A DNA stretch of 64,000 bases from an uncultured Clostridia bacterium (GTDB taxonomy: Bacteria > Bacillota > Clostridia > Christensenellales > Borkfalkiaceae), in assembly GCA_947630115.1 (NCBI GenBank), contig CANRGG010000006.1, forward strand, positions 1 through 64,000, written 5' to 3'. This document shows, piece after piece, positions 33,745 through 46,500 of this stretch. The notes below the pieces were generated by a model. The model worked only from the letters and a program-made list of their open reading frames with translations, was not told the origin of the DNA and made no database searches. A program made the translations under genes and the position numbers. Position 1 is the stretch's first letter. Each line of letters starts with the position of its first letter.

Positions 33745-34841
33745 TCGAATATTCCATCGAAAACGTCGCGGTGTCCACGCGCGTCCGTCTGGCGCGCAAT
33801 TTTTCCGCCTATCCGTTCCCGAACATGCTCAAAGAGGAGTCCGCGAGCGAGATCGTCGCCGCGGTCAAAGAGGCGCTGCTCGGCAAAGTGGAGGATCTGA
33901 GCGCCTATGATATGAATTCGCTTCCGCCCGAAGAGGCGGAATTTCTGCGTGAGCGCAACCTCGTCAGCCGGGCGCTCATCCAGAACAAGCGCGCGTCGGC
34001 GGCGCTCATCTCCAACGACGAGAGCGTCTCGATCATGCTCAACGAGGAGGATCATATCCGCGAGCAGGTCTTTATGCTCGGCTATGATCTGCGGCGCGCC
34101 TTTGAGCGGCTCGTGAGCATCGACGAGGCGATCTCGCAGATCATGCCCTATGCCACGGACGAGGAATTCGGCTATCTCACCGCCTGTCCCACCAATCTCG
34201 GGACGGGAATGCGCGCCTCGGTCATGCTGTTTTTGCCGGGGCTCGTGCGGCTCGACAAGCTTCGCCCCTTCTTCCCCAAGCTCAAGAGCCTCGGGCTCAC
34301 GGTGCGCGGGGCGTTCGGCGAGGGCAGCGGTGCAGAGGGGTATCTGTTCCAGCTGAGCAACGAAGTGACCCTCGGGGTCGGCGAAGAGGAGATCCTCGCC
34401 TGCGTCGAAAACGAAGTCGAACTTCTGACTGCGGAGGAGCTCAAAGCGCGCGAGGAACTGCTTGAAAAGGGGGGGATCGCCCTCTGGGACAAGATCCTGC
34501 GCGCCTACGGGACCCTTTTGAACTGTCTTTCGATCGGCATGGACGAGTTTTTGAAACTTCTGACGGAGGTGAAGATCGGGGTCTGTCTGGGCATTCTCGA
34601 GGGCAGCATGGAGCGGCTGGACGCGCTGCTCGTCGACCTGCGCCCCGCGAACATCGACCATCTCAACGGCGCGCCCCTGACGGAGCGGGAGCAGGAGATC
34701 TTCCGCGCCGAACAGATCCATGCCGAACTTCACTGTATGGGGCTGCTTTCCGAGGACAAGCGCAAAAGTCTGTTCCGGAACATCAAAGAGGACGTTATTT
34801 TCAAAGGAGAGAGCTATGCAGGTTCAGGAATTTCCCGATAA
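33741..34841 (+). CDS. mcsB: Protein arginine kinase
   Basis: This 366-residue kinase of the phosphagen-kinase fold phosphorylates arginines on damaged proteins, marking them for ClpC-ClpP. Signatures are STRVRLARNFSAYPFP at residues 12-27, the catalytic loop TACPTNLGTGMRAS (about 149-162) and RGAFGEGS. Its length agrees with the family. The start is TTG 33741, with GGGAGGA before it and an overlap with the mcsA stop. The 3' end overlaps clpC by 26 nt. Confidence 0.93.
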   Translation: MIEYSIENVAVSTRVRLARNFSAYPFPNMLKEESASEIVAAVKEALLGKVEDLSAYDMNSLPPEEAEFLRERNLVSRALIQNKRASAALISNDESVSIMLNEEDHIREQVFMLGYDLRRAFERLVSIDEAISQIMPYATDEEFGYLTACPTNLGTGMRASVMLFLPGLVRLDKLRPFFPKLKSLGLTVRGAFGEGSGAEGYLFQLSNEVTLGVGEEEILACVENEVELLTAEELKAREELLEKGGIALWDKILRAYGTLLNCLSIGMDEFLKLLTEVKIGVCLGILEGSMERLDALLVDLRPANIDHLNGAPLTEREQEIFRAEQIHAELHCMGLLSEDKRKSLFRNIKEDVIFKGESYAGSGISR

Positions 34842-37362
34842 AGACTTTACCAAACACATGGGAGAGGTCTTGCAGATCGCAAAGGACGCCGCGAAAGAAT
34901 TCAAGACGGGGCTCGTCGGAAGCGAACATATTCTGCTCGGATTTCTGAGCGTGGAGGGGTGTGAGGCTTGCGAAGCGCTCAAAGCGGCGGGGGTGAGCCG
35001 GGAGAAATATTTCGAAGTTTTCAAGCGCAACATCAAGCGATCCGCCACGATGTCCGGTTTTTCGCCGCGCACGAAAGCCATGGTAGACCGCGCGCAGGCG
35101 CTCGCGGCGGAGGACAACGCCGGCGGGCGCGGGAAACCGCCCATCGGCACCGAACACATGCTGCTGGCCATCCTGTCCATCCCGAACTGTATCGGCGTGA
35201 GAATGCTCGAAGAGCGGTTGGGCGTCGAAGCGGACCGTCTGCGCCGCTGCGCGCAGGAGCGGCTCGTGCCGCCCGACGAGGAGGAAAAGGGCGGGGAGGA
35301 GCTCCACCGCGGCCCGTACTACGAGTCCATGAAAAATTCCTACGATCATTCCCGCATGGGAGAGGGGGGCGTCCTTCCCTCCGCTTCCCGCCGTGGGGAG
35401 GAGCATGATTATCCCGAGCTTCTGCGCTATGGGACCGATCTCACGCGCAAGGCGCTCGAAGGCAGGCTTGATCCCGTCATCGGACGGCGGGACGAGATCG
35501 AAAAAGTCATCCAGATCCTGTCCCGGCGCACCAAGAACAACCCCGTGCTCATCGGGGAGCCGGGCGTGGGGAAGAGCGCGGTCGTCGAAGGGCTCGCTCA
35601 GGCGATCATCTCGGGCGACGTGCCCGATCTTCTGCGCGAAAAGAGCGTCTTTTCCCTCGATCTTACGGGGCTGCTCGCCGGCGCGAAATACCGCGGCGAA
35701 TTCGAAGAGAGGCTCAAAAAAGTGGTCGACGCCGTGAAAGAGGACAAGAACATCATCCTCTTCATCGACGAGATCCATATGATCGTCGGCGCGGGCGCCT
35801 CTTCGGAGAGCCCCATGGACGCTTCCAACATCCTGAAACCCATGCTTGCGCGCGGGGAATTGCAGACGATCGGCGCGACGACGGTCGAGGAATACCGAAA
35901 ATTCATCGAAAAGGACTCCGCCCTCGAGCGGCGTTTCACCCCCGTCATGGTCGAACAGCCCTCCGTCGAGGATACGATCGTCATTCTCGAGGGACTGAAG
36001 GGAAAATACGAGGCCCATCACAACGTCATCATCACCCGCGAGGCGATCGAGGCGGCGGCGAAACTTTCCGACCGCTACATCACCGACCGTTTTCTGCCCG
36101 ACAAGGCGATCGACCTCATCGACGAGGCGGCGTCGCGAAAGCGGCTCGTCTCTTTGAACGGCCCCGCCGAAATGCACGAGCTCGAAGAGCGGCTGGAGCG
36201 GATCAGCCTTGAAAGCAAGCGCGCCGCAGGCAGAAAGGAGTTCGACCGCGTGGCGCGGCTCACCCGGGAAGCCGACGAACTCAGCGAAAAACTGAGGACG
36301 ATGAAGGCGGAACAGAGCGCGCGCATTACCACGACCCATCTCTCGATCGGCATGGAGGAGATCGCCGAGATCGTCTCGAGCTGGACGGGCGTGCCCGTTC
36401 TGAAACTCACCGAGACGGAGAGCAAGCGGCTCATGCACCTCGAAGAGGAACTGCACGAGCGCATTGTCGGGCAGGAGGAGGCGGTCTCTGCGGTCGCGCG
36501 GGCGATCCGCCGCGCAAGAGCGGGCCTGAAAGATCCCAACCGTCCCGTCGGCTCGTTCATTTTCGTCGGCCCCACGGGCGTCGGCAAGACCGACCTTTGC
36601 AAGGCGCTTGCGGAGAGTTTGTTCGGCGACGAGCGGCTCATGATCCGCCTCGACATGTCCGAATTCATGGAAAAGCATTCGGTGAGCAAGCTGATCGGCG
36701 CGCCGCCCGGATATGTCGGCTTCGACGACAGCCAGGGGACGCTCACCGAGCGCGTCCGCAAAAAGCCCTATTCCGTCGTCCTCTTCGACGAGATCGAAAA
36801 GGCCCATCCCGATGTGTTCAACGTCCTCTTGCAGATCCTCGACGACGGACGGCTCTCGGACAGCCGGGGCCGGGTCGTGTCCTTCAAAAACTGCGTGCTC
36901 ATTTTGACGAGCAACGTCGGCGCGCATGAGGTGAAGGAGGTCGGTACCCTCGGGTTCCGCACCGAACGGGAGGAAAACGAGTACGAAAAGGTCAAGGAGA
37001 ACATCAACGAGGCGCTCAAAAAACAGTTCCGTCCCGAATTTCTGAACCGCCTCGACGACGTCATCATCTTCCATAAGCTCACGAAGGAGGACGCCGCAAG
37101 GATCTGCGACAAAATGCTCTTCCTTCTGCAAAAAAAGTTGAAGGAACGGGACCTCGGAATTAAAGTGAGCCCGCGCGTGCGCGCGAAGATCGTCGAAGAG
37201 GGGTACAGCGAGGAATTCGGCGCAAGGCCGCTCAAACGGACCGTCCGCAAACTCATCGAAGATCCCCTTTCGGAGGAGATCTTGACGGGCAGGATCCCGC
37301 TCGGCGGCACCGTCCTCGTGGACGAGGTGGACGGGAAGATCGTTTTCACAAAAGGATATTGA
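34816..37362 (+). CDS. clpC: ATP-dependent Clp protease ATPase subunit ClpC
   Basis: This 848-residue Hsp100 unfoldase hands substrates to ClpP. It has an N-terminal Clp_N double repeat (residues 5-145), an AAA D1 domain with Walker [14 protein letters not shown] (about 247), a UVR motif in the middle domain ([17 protein letters not shown]), a D2 domain with Walker A GPTGVGKT (about 586), and a C-terminal D2-small domain. The N-domain to D1 linker is rich in Glu and Gly. ATG 34816 has AAAGGAGAG before it; the track extends the ORF 32 codons into mcsB. It ends the operon. Confidence 0.95.
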   Translation: MQVQEFPDKDFTKHMGEVLQIAKDAAKEFKTGLVGSEHILLGFLSVEGCEACEALKAAGVSREKYFEVFKRNIKRSATMSGFSPRTKAMVDRAQALAAEDNAGGRGKPPIGTEHMLLAILSIPNCIGVRMLEERLGVEADRLRRCAQERLVPPDEEEKGGEELHRGPYYESMKNSYDHSRMGEGGVLPSASRRGEEHDYPELLRYGTDLTRKALEGRLDPVIGRRDEIEKVIQILSRRTKNNPVLIGEPGVGKSAVVEGLAQAIISGDVPDLLREKSVFSLDLTGLLAGAKYRGEFEERLKKVVDAVKEDKNIILFIDEIHMIVGAGASSESPMDASNILKPMLARGELQTIGATTVEEYRKFIEKDSALERRFTPVMVEQPSVEDTIVILEGLKGKYEAHHNVIITREAIEAAAKLSDRYITDRFLPDKAIDLIDEAASRKRLVSLNGPAEMHELEERLERISLESKRAAGRKEFDRVARLTREADELSEKLRTMKAEQSARITTTHLSIGMEEIAEIVSSWTGVPVLKLTETESKRLMHLEEELHERIVGQEEAVSAVARAIRRARAGLKDPNRPVGSFIFVGPTGVGKTDLCKALAESLFGDERLMIRLDMSEFMEKHSVSKLIGAPPGYVGFDDSQGTLTERVRKKPYSVVLFDEIEKAHPDVFNVLLQILDDGRLSDSRGRVVSFKNCVLILTSNVGAHEVKEVGTLGFRTEREENEYEKVKENINEALKKQFRPEFLNRLDDVIIFHKLTKEDAARICDKMLFLLQKKLKERDLGIKVSPRVRAKIVEEGYSEEFGARPLKRTVRKLIEDPLSEEILTGRIPLGGTVLVDEVDGKIVFTKGY

Positions 37363-37378
37363 AAAAAATTGCATTTCG

Positions 37379-37411
37379 ACGGCGCGGACTCTGTCCGCGC
37401 CGTAAATTTTT
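37379..37411 (+). terminator. Terminator of the mcs-clpC operon
   Basis: An 11-bp stem (ACGGCGCGGAC with its complement, loop TCT) is followed by AAATTTTT. Confidence 0.85.
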
Positions 37412-37433
37412 AGAAAAAAGTGACAAAATTGTG

Positions 37434-37492
37434 TTGACTTTTCCATCCTTCGATGATAGAATAATATCATAGGTTTCTATGACATTTGTCAT
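37434..37492 (+). promoter_or_regulatory. Promoter and overlapping palindromes of the giant gene
   Basis: TTGACT, 17 nt, TAGAAT (37434-37462) is followed by two overlapping inverted repeats at the expected start site: TCATAG/CTATGA (37467-37482) and ATGACA/TGTCAT (37479-37492). They share the ATGA segment, so the two forms exclude one another. They could be an operator for a regulator. Confidence 0.6.
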
Positions 37493-37545
37493 ATATTTCA
37501 AGCGGAGGCGTTTTGGGGGTTCCGCGGGAAAAAGGGGAGAAGTCG

Positions 37546-40500
37546 ATGGGAAAAAGAGAACATCTTGACGAAGGATGGCACGAGATCAAAAACAAGCGGC
37601 GACCGAAAGTCCGGAAGGACAGGGAAAAGGGACCGCGCTTAAAGACCAAGCGCAAGATGAGGCGTTCGACGAAGATCGCAACGCTCTGTCTTGTCGTGTC
37701 GCTGCTCATCTGCGCATACAGTTTCGGGCTGGCGTTTTTCCGCGATCCTTCGCGCAATTCCGTCAATCTCGATTACGGTTCGGTCTCGAGAGAGGTCGAA
37801 AACGGCGAAGTTTATTCGGCGGAGGGCGGCTATTCGCCGATCGACATCTTCGCCCGGCTGAACTGGACCTTTTCGCGGCAGAAACGGTGGTACAGTGAGA
37901 TGCACGGCGTCGTCGATACCGTCATCCAGCAGGAGATCGAGACCTATAAACAGTACAACGACGGGATTTTGATCTCGGCGGATCTGACCCGCAGCTCGCT
38001 CGTGAGCGGCGCGAGCCAATTCTGCTATCTGAAAAACGAAGATCTCGTCATGTGGCGCAAGCCTGTAGGCGGTGCCTCGACCTATAACGGGCTCGGGACC
38101 GAATGGAAAACGGGGGAGCCCTACCGCATGATGACGATCAGCGGGGAGGACGGGTTCAAGGCGACGAACGGCCTGCCCGCCTACGAACTCAGCGTCTATG
38201 TCATCGAGGAGGAGACCGTCCTTCAAGCCTCCGAAGTCACCATGACCGAGGACGGACTCTATAAGATCACCTACGATCTGCGGCCGGATACCTGGCAGGA
38301 GGAGGACGAGAACGGGGCGATCGTCACGAAGGGCGCGACGGCGTACTATGCGAACCAGATGATCTTCACGGGCGGCCTTCCCGAAGCGCCCGTGTTCGAC
38401 GCTATCTCCGTTTCCTTTACTTATGACAGAAATTGGCGGGTCCACACCACGGAGATCCGCGAGTCTTACAACGCAAAATACGGGCCCATCGCGGCGGCAT
38501 GCGTCAGCACGTCCAAGACCGAATACGAATACGATACCGACCGGGCGGTCTCGGACGCCTATGAGAACTATTTCAAGCAGTATGTCAATTCTCCCGTCGA
38601 GAACCATCCGACGGAGAAGGAAGTGACGGCGCTCAACTGCCTTGCGGAGGCGTTTGGCTGCGTACTCACCGAGCCGACAAGTCTGAATGTCGATCTTACC
38701 CTCAACGATCGGCCGGTGAAGGGGGTCGTCAATCTTGATCTCGGCGGAATGGATCTTTCCGCGCTCGATCTTACCGCGGTCGAGGCGAAGGCGAAGATCG
38801 GCGCGCTGCGGCTCTGGGTGCAGGACGGCACGGCCTATGTCAACTACGGGGGACTGAAATTCCGCGTTGGGCTCGACGAGCTCATCTCGCTCTTCGGCGA
38901 CGCGGTGCAGCCCGCGGAAGGGGAGGACAGCGATTTGCTCGGCGCGCTCGCGGGCGGCGAATTCACCGTCGACGGCGACCGGGCGGAACTTTCTTCCCGG
39001 CTCCCGCTCGGGGACTTCGAACTTCCCGTCCGTTTTGTTTTCCGGCTGGACGAGGCGAAAACGGCCTCTTTGGAATGCGTCACGACCGAATTTTCCATTC
39101 AGGAGAAGCTGACGGTCGGCGCAAAACTCACCTTCGGCGACGAGATCCTCGAAGATCTCGAAGTCGCGGAGGAATATGCGGACATTTTGCCCTATGCAAG
39201 ATCGCTGGCCGAGCTCTTCGGCGGGGAGACGCTGCATGTGACGGCGGATTACGAGGCGGAAAACGTCTCGATCGGCGGCGGCTTCGATCTCAGGATCCAG
39301 GATGGCTTCGCGCTGAGCGGAGAGCTGACGGCGGAGCTGAACCTTCAGGGCATTACCCTCAAAAAGACGGTGACCGTCGGATATCTCGACGGCGTGATCT
39401 ATCTGGAACTCGACGGGATCAAACTTCGGGCGGACACGGAAGAGGCGATGGCGCTTCTTTCCTGGTATCTCGATCTTCCTTCGCTCTCCGTGGGGGAGAC
39501 CGATCTTTCCGAAGTTCTCTGCATGCTCCTTTCGGAGGAATTTGCGGGCAACTTCTCCTCGACGGAGAGCGAAAATACCCTCGTTCTTCTGGTCGAGGGA
39601 ACCGAACTTCTCCGCTCTTTCGGCGCCGATTTCGAACTCGGCGAGGTCAAACTTGCGCTCCGGGAGGGGGAACTTTCCGCGGAGGCGCTCGGCGCGAAGA
39701 TCTCGGTTCAACACGGCGAGCCCTTCTCGGTGGACACCGAGGGCTTCATCTCTATTCTGCCCTATGCGGAAGATCTCATCTCGCTGTTCGGGAACGATTA
39801 TCTGCGTCTCGGCGTCTCCTATACCGCCGAGGAGATCGGACTGTCTGTAACGGGACAGATCGACCTTAATCCCGCAACTGCCGCCGCAAAGGGCGCAGTG
39901 ACGCTCTCCTATCAGAGCTTCCAGAAAACGTTTGACGTTCAGTATGCAGCGGAGAAGGTCTATCTGGCGGCTGACGAATTAAAGATCTGCGTGCCCGTGA
40001 AGGACGCCGCCGATCTTCTGATCAAAGAATTGAATCTCTCCGCCGAAGATACCCCCGAGGCGAAAGAACTTCTCAACCGCGTCCTTGCGATGAACTTCGG
40101 CGAGCTTCTTTCGCTCAAAGAGAGCGGCGACGCGCTCTCCGTCCTCATCCACGGCACAAAACTTCTGGACGCGCTCGGCATTGGGTTCGAAGCGGGGGAA
40201 ATCGAACTTCGGATCTCCGACGCGCGGATCGACGTAACTGCATTTGGCGCCGAACTTTCGCTGGTTCCCGGCGAGGCATTTGCGCTCGACACGGAGGGCT
40301 ATCTCGACGTTCTTCCCTATGCCAAAGAGCTGATCGGTCTTTTCAAGAACGACGTGCTTGCTTTGCGGGCGAATTATTCGGGCGAAGCGCTTTCCATCGC
40401 GGCCGATCTTTCGCTTGATCTGAAAACGCTCACCGCCGCGGGCACGCTGGGGCTCGATTATAATTCGGCCCATAAAGATATCGGCGTGATCTACAAGGAC

Positions 40501-43500
40501 GGCGGGATTTATCTCTCGATCGACGGGCTGAAAATTTCGGCGAAGGTTGACGAGGCGATTGCGCTCGTTGGGCAGTTCATGGAAATTCCCGAGAGTGACG
40601 GTGAATCCAAGGACCTTTTGAAAGAGATTTTGACTCTGAATTTCAGCGAACTTGTACAGCTTTCGGAAGAGAATGATACACTCACCGCGGCAGTGAACGG
40701 GACTATGCTTTTGAACCTGTTTGGGCTGGATTTTGACCTTGGAACTGCGACCGTGAAGGTTTCGGAGGGCAAAGTTGATGTCGAGGTCCTTGGCGCGCAA
40801 ATTTCGATCACCGCAGGAAAGCCGTTTGACGTAGACACGACGGGTTACATCGACATTGTGAAATATGCGGCGACTGTCATCGAGATGATCCAGGGCGGTA
40901 TCCTGCGCGCGGACGTGAGCTATGAAACCGAAAATCTCGTGGTTGCAGGGGTGGTCGATTTTGAAATTGCAAGCTTGACTGCGAAAGCGAAACTTATACT
41001 TACATATAAAGAAGTAAGCAAGACTGCGGAAATCATCTACAAGGAGAATGCAATTTATCTGACCCTTGACGGCTTGAAGATTTCGGCGAAGGTTGACGAG
41101 GCAGTCGCACTCGTTGAACAGTTCATGGAGATCCCCGAGAGTGACGGCGAGTCCAAGGACCTTTTGAAGGAAATTCTTTCCCTTGACTTCGGCGAGTTTG
41201 TGCAGCTTTCGGAAGAGAATGACATCCTCACTGCGGCAGTGGACGGGCCTATGCTTTTGAACTTGTTCGGGCTTGACTTTGACCTTGGAACCTCGACGGT
41301 GAAGGTTTCGGAGGGCAAAATCGACGTTGAGGCCCTTGGCGCACATATTACCGTGACCGCAGGCGAGCCGTTTGAGGCCGACACGACGGGTTACATCGAC
41401 ATTGTGAAATATGCGGCGACTGTCATTGAAATGATCCAGGGCGGATATTTGACAGCCAACGTCAATTACACGACCGAAAATAAAAATCTCACGGTTGCCG
41501 GTACGGTCGACTTTGAAATTGCAAGTTTGACGGCGAAAGCGGAACTTACGCTTACATATAAAGAAGTAAGCAAGACTGCGAAGATCATCTACAAGGATAA
41601 TGCAATTTATCTCACGATCGACGGGTTGAAGATCTCGGCGAAAGTCGACGAGGCGATTGCGCTCGTTGGGCAGTTCATGGAGATCCCCGAGAGTGACGGC
41701 GAGTCCAAGGACCTTTTGAAGGAAATTTTGTCTTTGAACTTCGGCGACCTTGTGAACCTTTCGGAAGAGAATGACATCCTCACCGCGGCAGTGAACGGCA
41801 CAGCACTTTTGAACTTGTTCGGATTGGATTTTGACCTTGGAACTGCGACCGTTCAGATTTCGGAGGACAGAATTGACGTTTCCGCTCTCGGGGCGCAAAT
41901 TTCGATCACTGCAGGCGAGCCGTTCAGTGTTGAAACGGACGGTTATATCGACATCGTGAAATATGCGGCAACTGTCATCGAGATGATCCAGGGCGGGGTT
42001 TTGAAAGCCAACGTCAGTTACACGACCGAAAATAAAAACCTTGCGGTTACCGGCACGGTCGATTTCGAGATCAAGAGTTTGACGGCGAAAGCAACTCTCA
42101 CGCTCACTTACCAGGGTGCAAGCAAAACTGCGGAGATCATTTACAAAGACGGCGAAATTTTCCTCGCAATCGACGGCTTGAAGATCTCGGCGAAAGTCGA
42201 CGAGGCGATTGCGCTCGTTGGGCAGTTCATGGAGATCCCCGAGAGTGACGGCGAGTCCAAGGACCTTTTGAAGGAAATCCTTTCGTTGAACTTTGGCGAC
42301 CTTGTGAACCTTTCGGAGGAAAACGACACTTTGACGGCTACGGTGAACGGCACGGCACTTTTGAACCTGTTCGGGCTGGATTTTGACCTTAAAACCGCGA
42401 CCGTTCAGATTTCGGAGGGCAAAATCGACGTTGAGGTCCTTGGCGCACATATTACCGTGACCGCAGGCGAACCGTTCGACGCGGACACGACGGGATACAT
42501 CGATATTGTGAAATATGCGGCGACGGTCATTGAAATGATCCAGGGCGGCACTCTCCGCGTGGGTGTGAGCTATGAAACCGAAAACCTTGCGGTTACCGGC
42601 ACGGTCGATTTTGAAATTGAGAGCTTGACTGCGAAAGCGGAACTTACGCTTACGTATAAGGAAGTAAGTAAGACCGCGAAGATAATTTACAAAAATGGCG
42701 AAATTTTCCTTGCAATCGACGGGTTGAAGATCTCGGCAAAGGTCGAGGAAGCGATTGCGCTCGTCAAACAAGTCATGGGGGTATCCGAAAGCGATAAAGA
42801 GTCGAGAGACCTTTTGAAAGAAATTTTGTCTCTGAATTTTGGCGAACTTGTACAGCTTTCGGAAGAAAACGACACCCTCACCGCGGCAGTGGACGGGACT
42901 GCGCTTTTGAACCTGTTCGGGTTGGATTTCGACCTCGGCAAGGCAACCGTTCAGTTTTCGGAGGGCAAAATCGACGTTGAGGCCCTTGGCGCGCATATTA
43001 CCGTGACCGCAGGGAAGCCTTTCAGCGTTGAAACGACGGGATACATCGATATTGTGAAATATGCCGCGACCGTCATTGAGATGATCCAAGGCGGCGTGTT
43101 GAAGGCTAACGTCAGTTACACGACCGAAAATGGAAATCTTTCGGTTACCGGTACGGTCGATTTCGAAATCGAGAGTTTGACGGCGAAGGCGATACTCACG
43201 CTTACTTATCAAGGCGCGAGTAAGACCGCGGAGATCATTTATAAAGATAATGTAATATATCTCGCGATCGACGGGCTGAAAATCTCGGCGAAACTCAAAG
43301 AAGAAAAAGGCGAGGAAGCAGAGGTCGAGGAAGCGGTTGAACTGGTTGGGCAATCTATTGGGGTTTCTGAAAGCGATGAAGAGTCGAAGGATCTTTTGAA
43401 GGAAATCCTCTCGCTCGACTTCGGAAAACTTGTGCAGCTTTCGGAAAAAGATAATACCTTGACGGCTGCGGTAAACGGCACTGCGCTGTTGAACTTGTTC

Positions 43501-46500
43501 GGGTTGGATTTTGACCTTGGAACTGCGACCGTTCAGATTTCGGAGGGCCGGATTGACGTTGAGGCCCTTGGCGCACATATCACCGTGACCGCAGGCGAGC
43601 CGTTTGAGGCCGACACGACGGGTTATATTGATATTGTGAAATATGCGGTGACTGTCATCGAGATGATCCAGGGCGACGTTCTCCGCGCGGGCGTGAACTA
43701 CGAAACCGAAAATCTTGCGGTTGCAGGGGCGGTCGATTTTGAAATTGCAAGCGTGACTGCAAAAGCGAAACTTATGCTTACTTATCAAGGAGTAAGCAAG
43801 ACGGCAGAAGTTATTTACAAAGAAAATGCAATTTTCCTTGCGATCGACGGACTGAAGATTTCGGCGAAGATCGAGGAAGCGATCGCTCTTGTCGGAAAAA
43901 TTATGGATATCCCTGAGAGCGATGAAGAGTCCAAGGACCTTTTGAAGGAAATCCTCTCGCTCGACTTCGGAAAACTTGTGCAGCTTTCGGAGTCGGAAGA
44001 GAACGACACGCTTACCGCGGCAGTGAACGGGACTATGCTTTTGAACCTGTTCGGATTGAATTTTAACTTTGGAACTGCGACGGTGAAGATCTCGGACGGC
44101 AAAATCGACGTCGATGCCCTTGGCGCACATATTACCGTGACCGCAGGCGAGCCGTTCGATGTTGAAACGGACGGTTATCTCGACATCATGCCGGTGGCGA
44201 AGAAGATCGCGGAGATCGTCAGCGCGAAGGCGATCACGCTGCGCGGCGTCGTGACCGTCAAGGTAAATGAGGAGGAGATCGCCCTCGAGATCCGGAACGG
44301 CACGATTAGCTGGGCGGAGGGCTTCAAGTTCTATCTCGATGCAACGCTGTCCGCAGGCGGGACCGCGCACGATCTGAAACTCTACGCCGATTCGGAAAAG
44401 GTGAAGATCGTCTACGGCGAAACGGGGGCGGAGCTCGTCTTTGCAGATCTCGACGATCTCGAAGAGAAATTCCTCGATGTCTATGAAAGATTGCGCGAAA
44501 TCGTCGGAAAGGCGATCGTGACAAAGGACGGCGGAAATCCGCTGCCGAAGGCAGACTCGCTCTCGGAGCTTCTGCAAAGCGTTCTCGGAAAGATCGAGGA
44601 CACGGCCTCGAAGCAGGGCAGCGAGAGCCTCGCCCAGCTTTTGGAGGCGCTCAAAAACAGCGGCTTGCTGTCGGGCGCGGCGGACGGGCTCGCGAAAGAA
44701 GAAATTGGCAAAAAGATCGACTTTTCTAAAATTTTGAACGAACTCATGCTCGCCTCCTTGCGGGAAGAACAGGGCAGGATCGTCGTGAGCGCAAAGGGAT
44801 TGGAGCTCGGGCTCGATACCAATCTCGTAACACTCGACGAAACCCTTCCCAAAATGCTGCGGGCGGACGTCTCCTATTCGGGCGAGAACTTCTCTCTGAA
44901 ACGAAGCACGCTCTATCTCTGCGCGCCCAAGAGTTTCCCCGAAATGCCGGAGATCCCTTATCTCGGCTTTGAGGATTACTGCGAACTTCTCGATTTCCTC
45001 GGCGCGACGGCGCAGACCCTTGCGGAAGAGGACGTCGGATTGTCCCTTTCGGGCCAGGTCCTTTCGACGGCGCCCGAATATCGGGACGCGGGCGGTGTGC
45101 AGTATACGTTCGACGCGACGGTGAATTACTTCTCCGGCACGGAGACCGTAAACGGGAAGAAAGTCGGTAAGTTCCCCTTCACGATCAATCTTCAAAATAA
45201 GAGCGTCTCGGTCAATTCCGACCTCTATCTCAAAGTACATCTCACGCTTGAAAGTAAGGTCGAAGAGTGTCTCTATCTCGATCTTTACATCATGGATATG
45301 GATCCGAGCGGAAAGAGCGACGGAAAGCTCGACTTCTTCGTCTCCATTTCCAAATATAAGAGCGGAGATCCGAACTATCAGCCGCTCAGCTTCTATGCGC
45401 CCGCAAGCGAGGTCAAATCCCTTCTTTCGGCGGCGTGCATTTTGCTCGGCGTGGACAATGAGATCGTGCGCGATTTCCTGATCGAAACAGGATTGACGGC
45501 GGAGACCCGCGAGGAGCTCCAGGCGATCGGCGACAGCTTGCAGCTCGGCTCGATCATCTCGGGCCTGATCGGCGGAAACGAGGAGAAAGAGCCCGCGATC
45601 GCTCGCATTGCGGCAGAAGAGACTTTGAAAAAGAACTATCTCAAACAGTTTGCATTCGCGCCGGAGCGCGGGGAAGAAGGGAAGATCCTCGGCAACACCC
45701 TTTCGGTCGTCCTCAACGGGCCAGCGATCTATGGCAATGCCGACGCGAAAGATCTTGAGATCACCCTGCAAAAGGAAGGCGAGAGCTTTGTCTCCTCCCA
45801 TCTCACGGGGGTCAATCTTCAGAATGTGACCGCAGGCGAAAAGACCGTCTCGCTCGATCTCGACTTCACCTATGAAAAGGTTCCGGACAGCGACAAGAAG
45901 GCGTTGAGCGTCACATACAACTTCGACGGCTTGGAGCGGCTCATCAGTTCGATCGCAAAGAGCGCAACGCACGACGCAACGAACGAGGAGATCATCTCGG
46001 GCGAAGCGGAAGAACACGACTATGTTCTGAACAAGACCTACTATATTGACGGCAAAGCAAATGTTTCCGCACTTCTGTTCCTCAAAGCTGAGGTCAAGAT
46101 CATCGCGATCTCGGTCACGATCGACGAGGAGAACAAAGTCGCGGTCAATCTCCGTCTCGAATATGACGGCATTGTCGGCGTAATCAATGGTCACTCTACG
46201 GTCGATATCACGATCAAGGACGGCATGGTCTATATGAAGCGCGTCCAGACGACCTATTATGAGTTCCATCTTTTCCAGAGCAGTTGGCCGGAATACGATA
46301 CGCCCATTACGATTTATCGCGTGACGACGCTCGATAATTTCTTCACCGATATTCTGAAACATCTCGGCTATCTTCTCAATCTCACCGAAACGATCCAGAA
46401 CCAGATCGACAAAACCGAGCCCGCGCAGCCTCAGGACACCACGAGCACCGATTACGGCTCGCTTGTCTCGAAATATCTTAGCGGCTATTCCTGCACCCAT

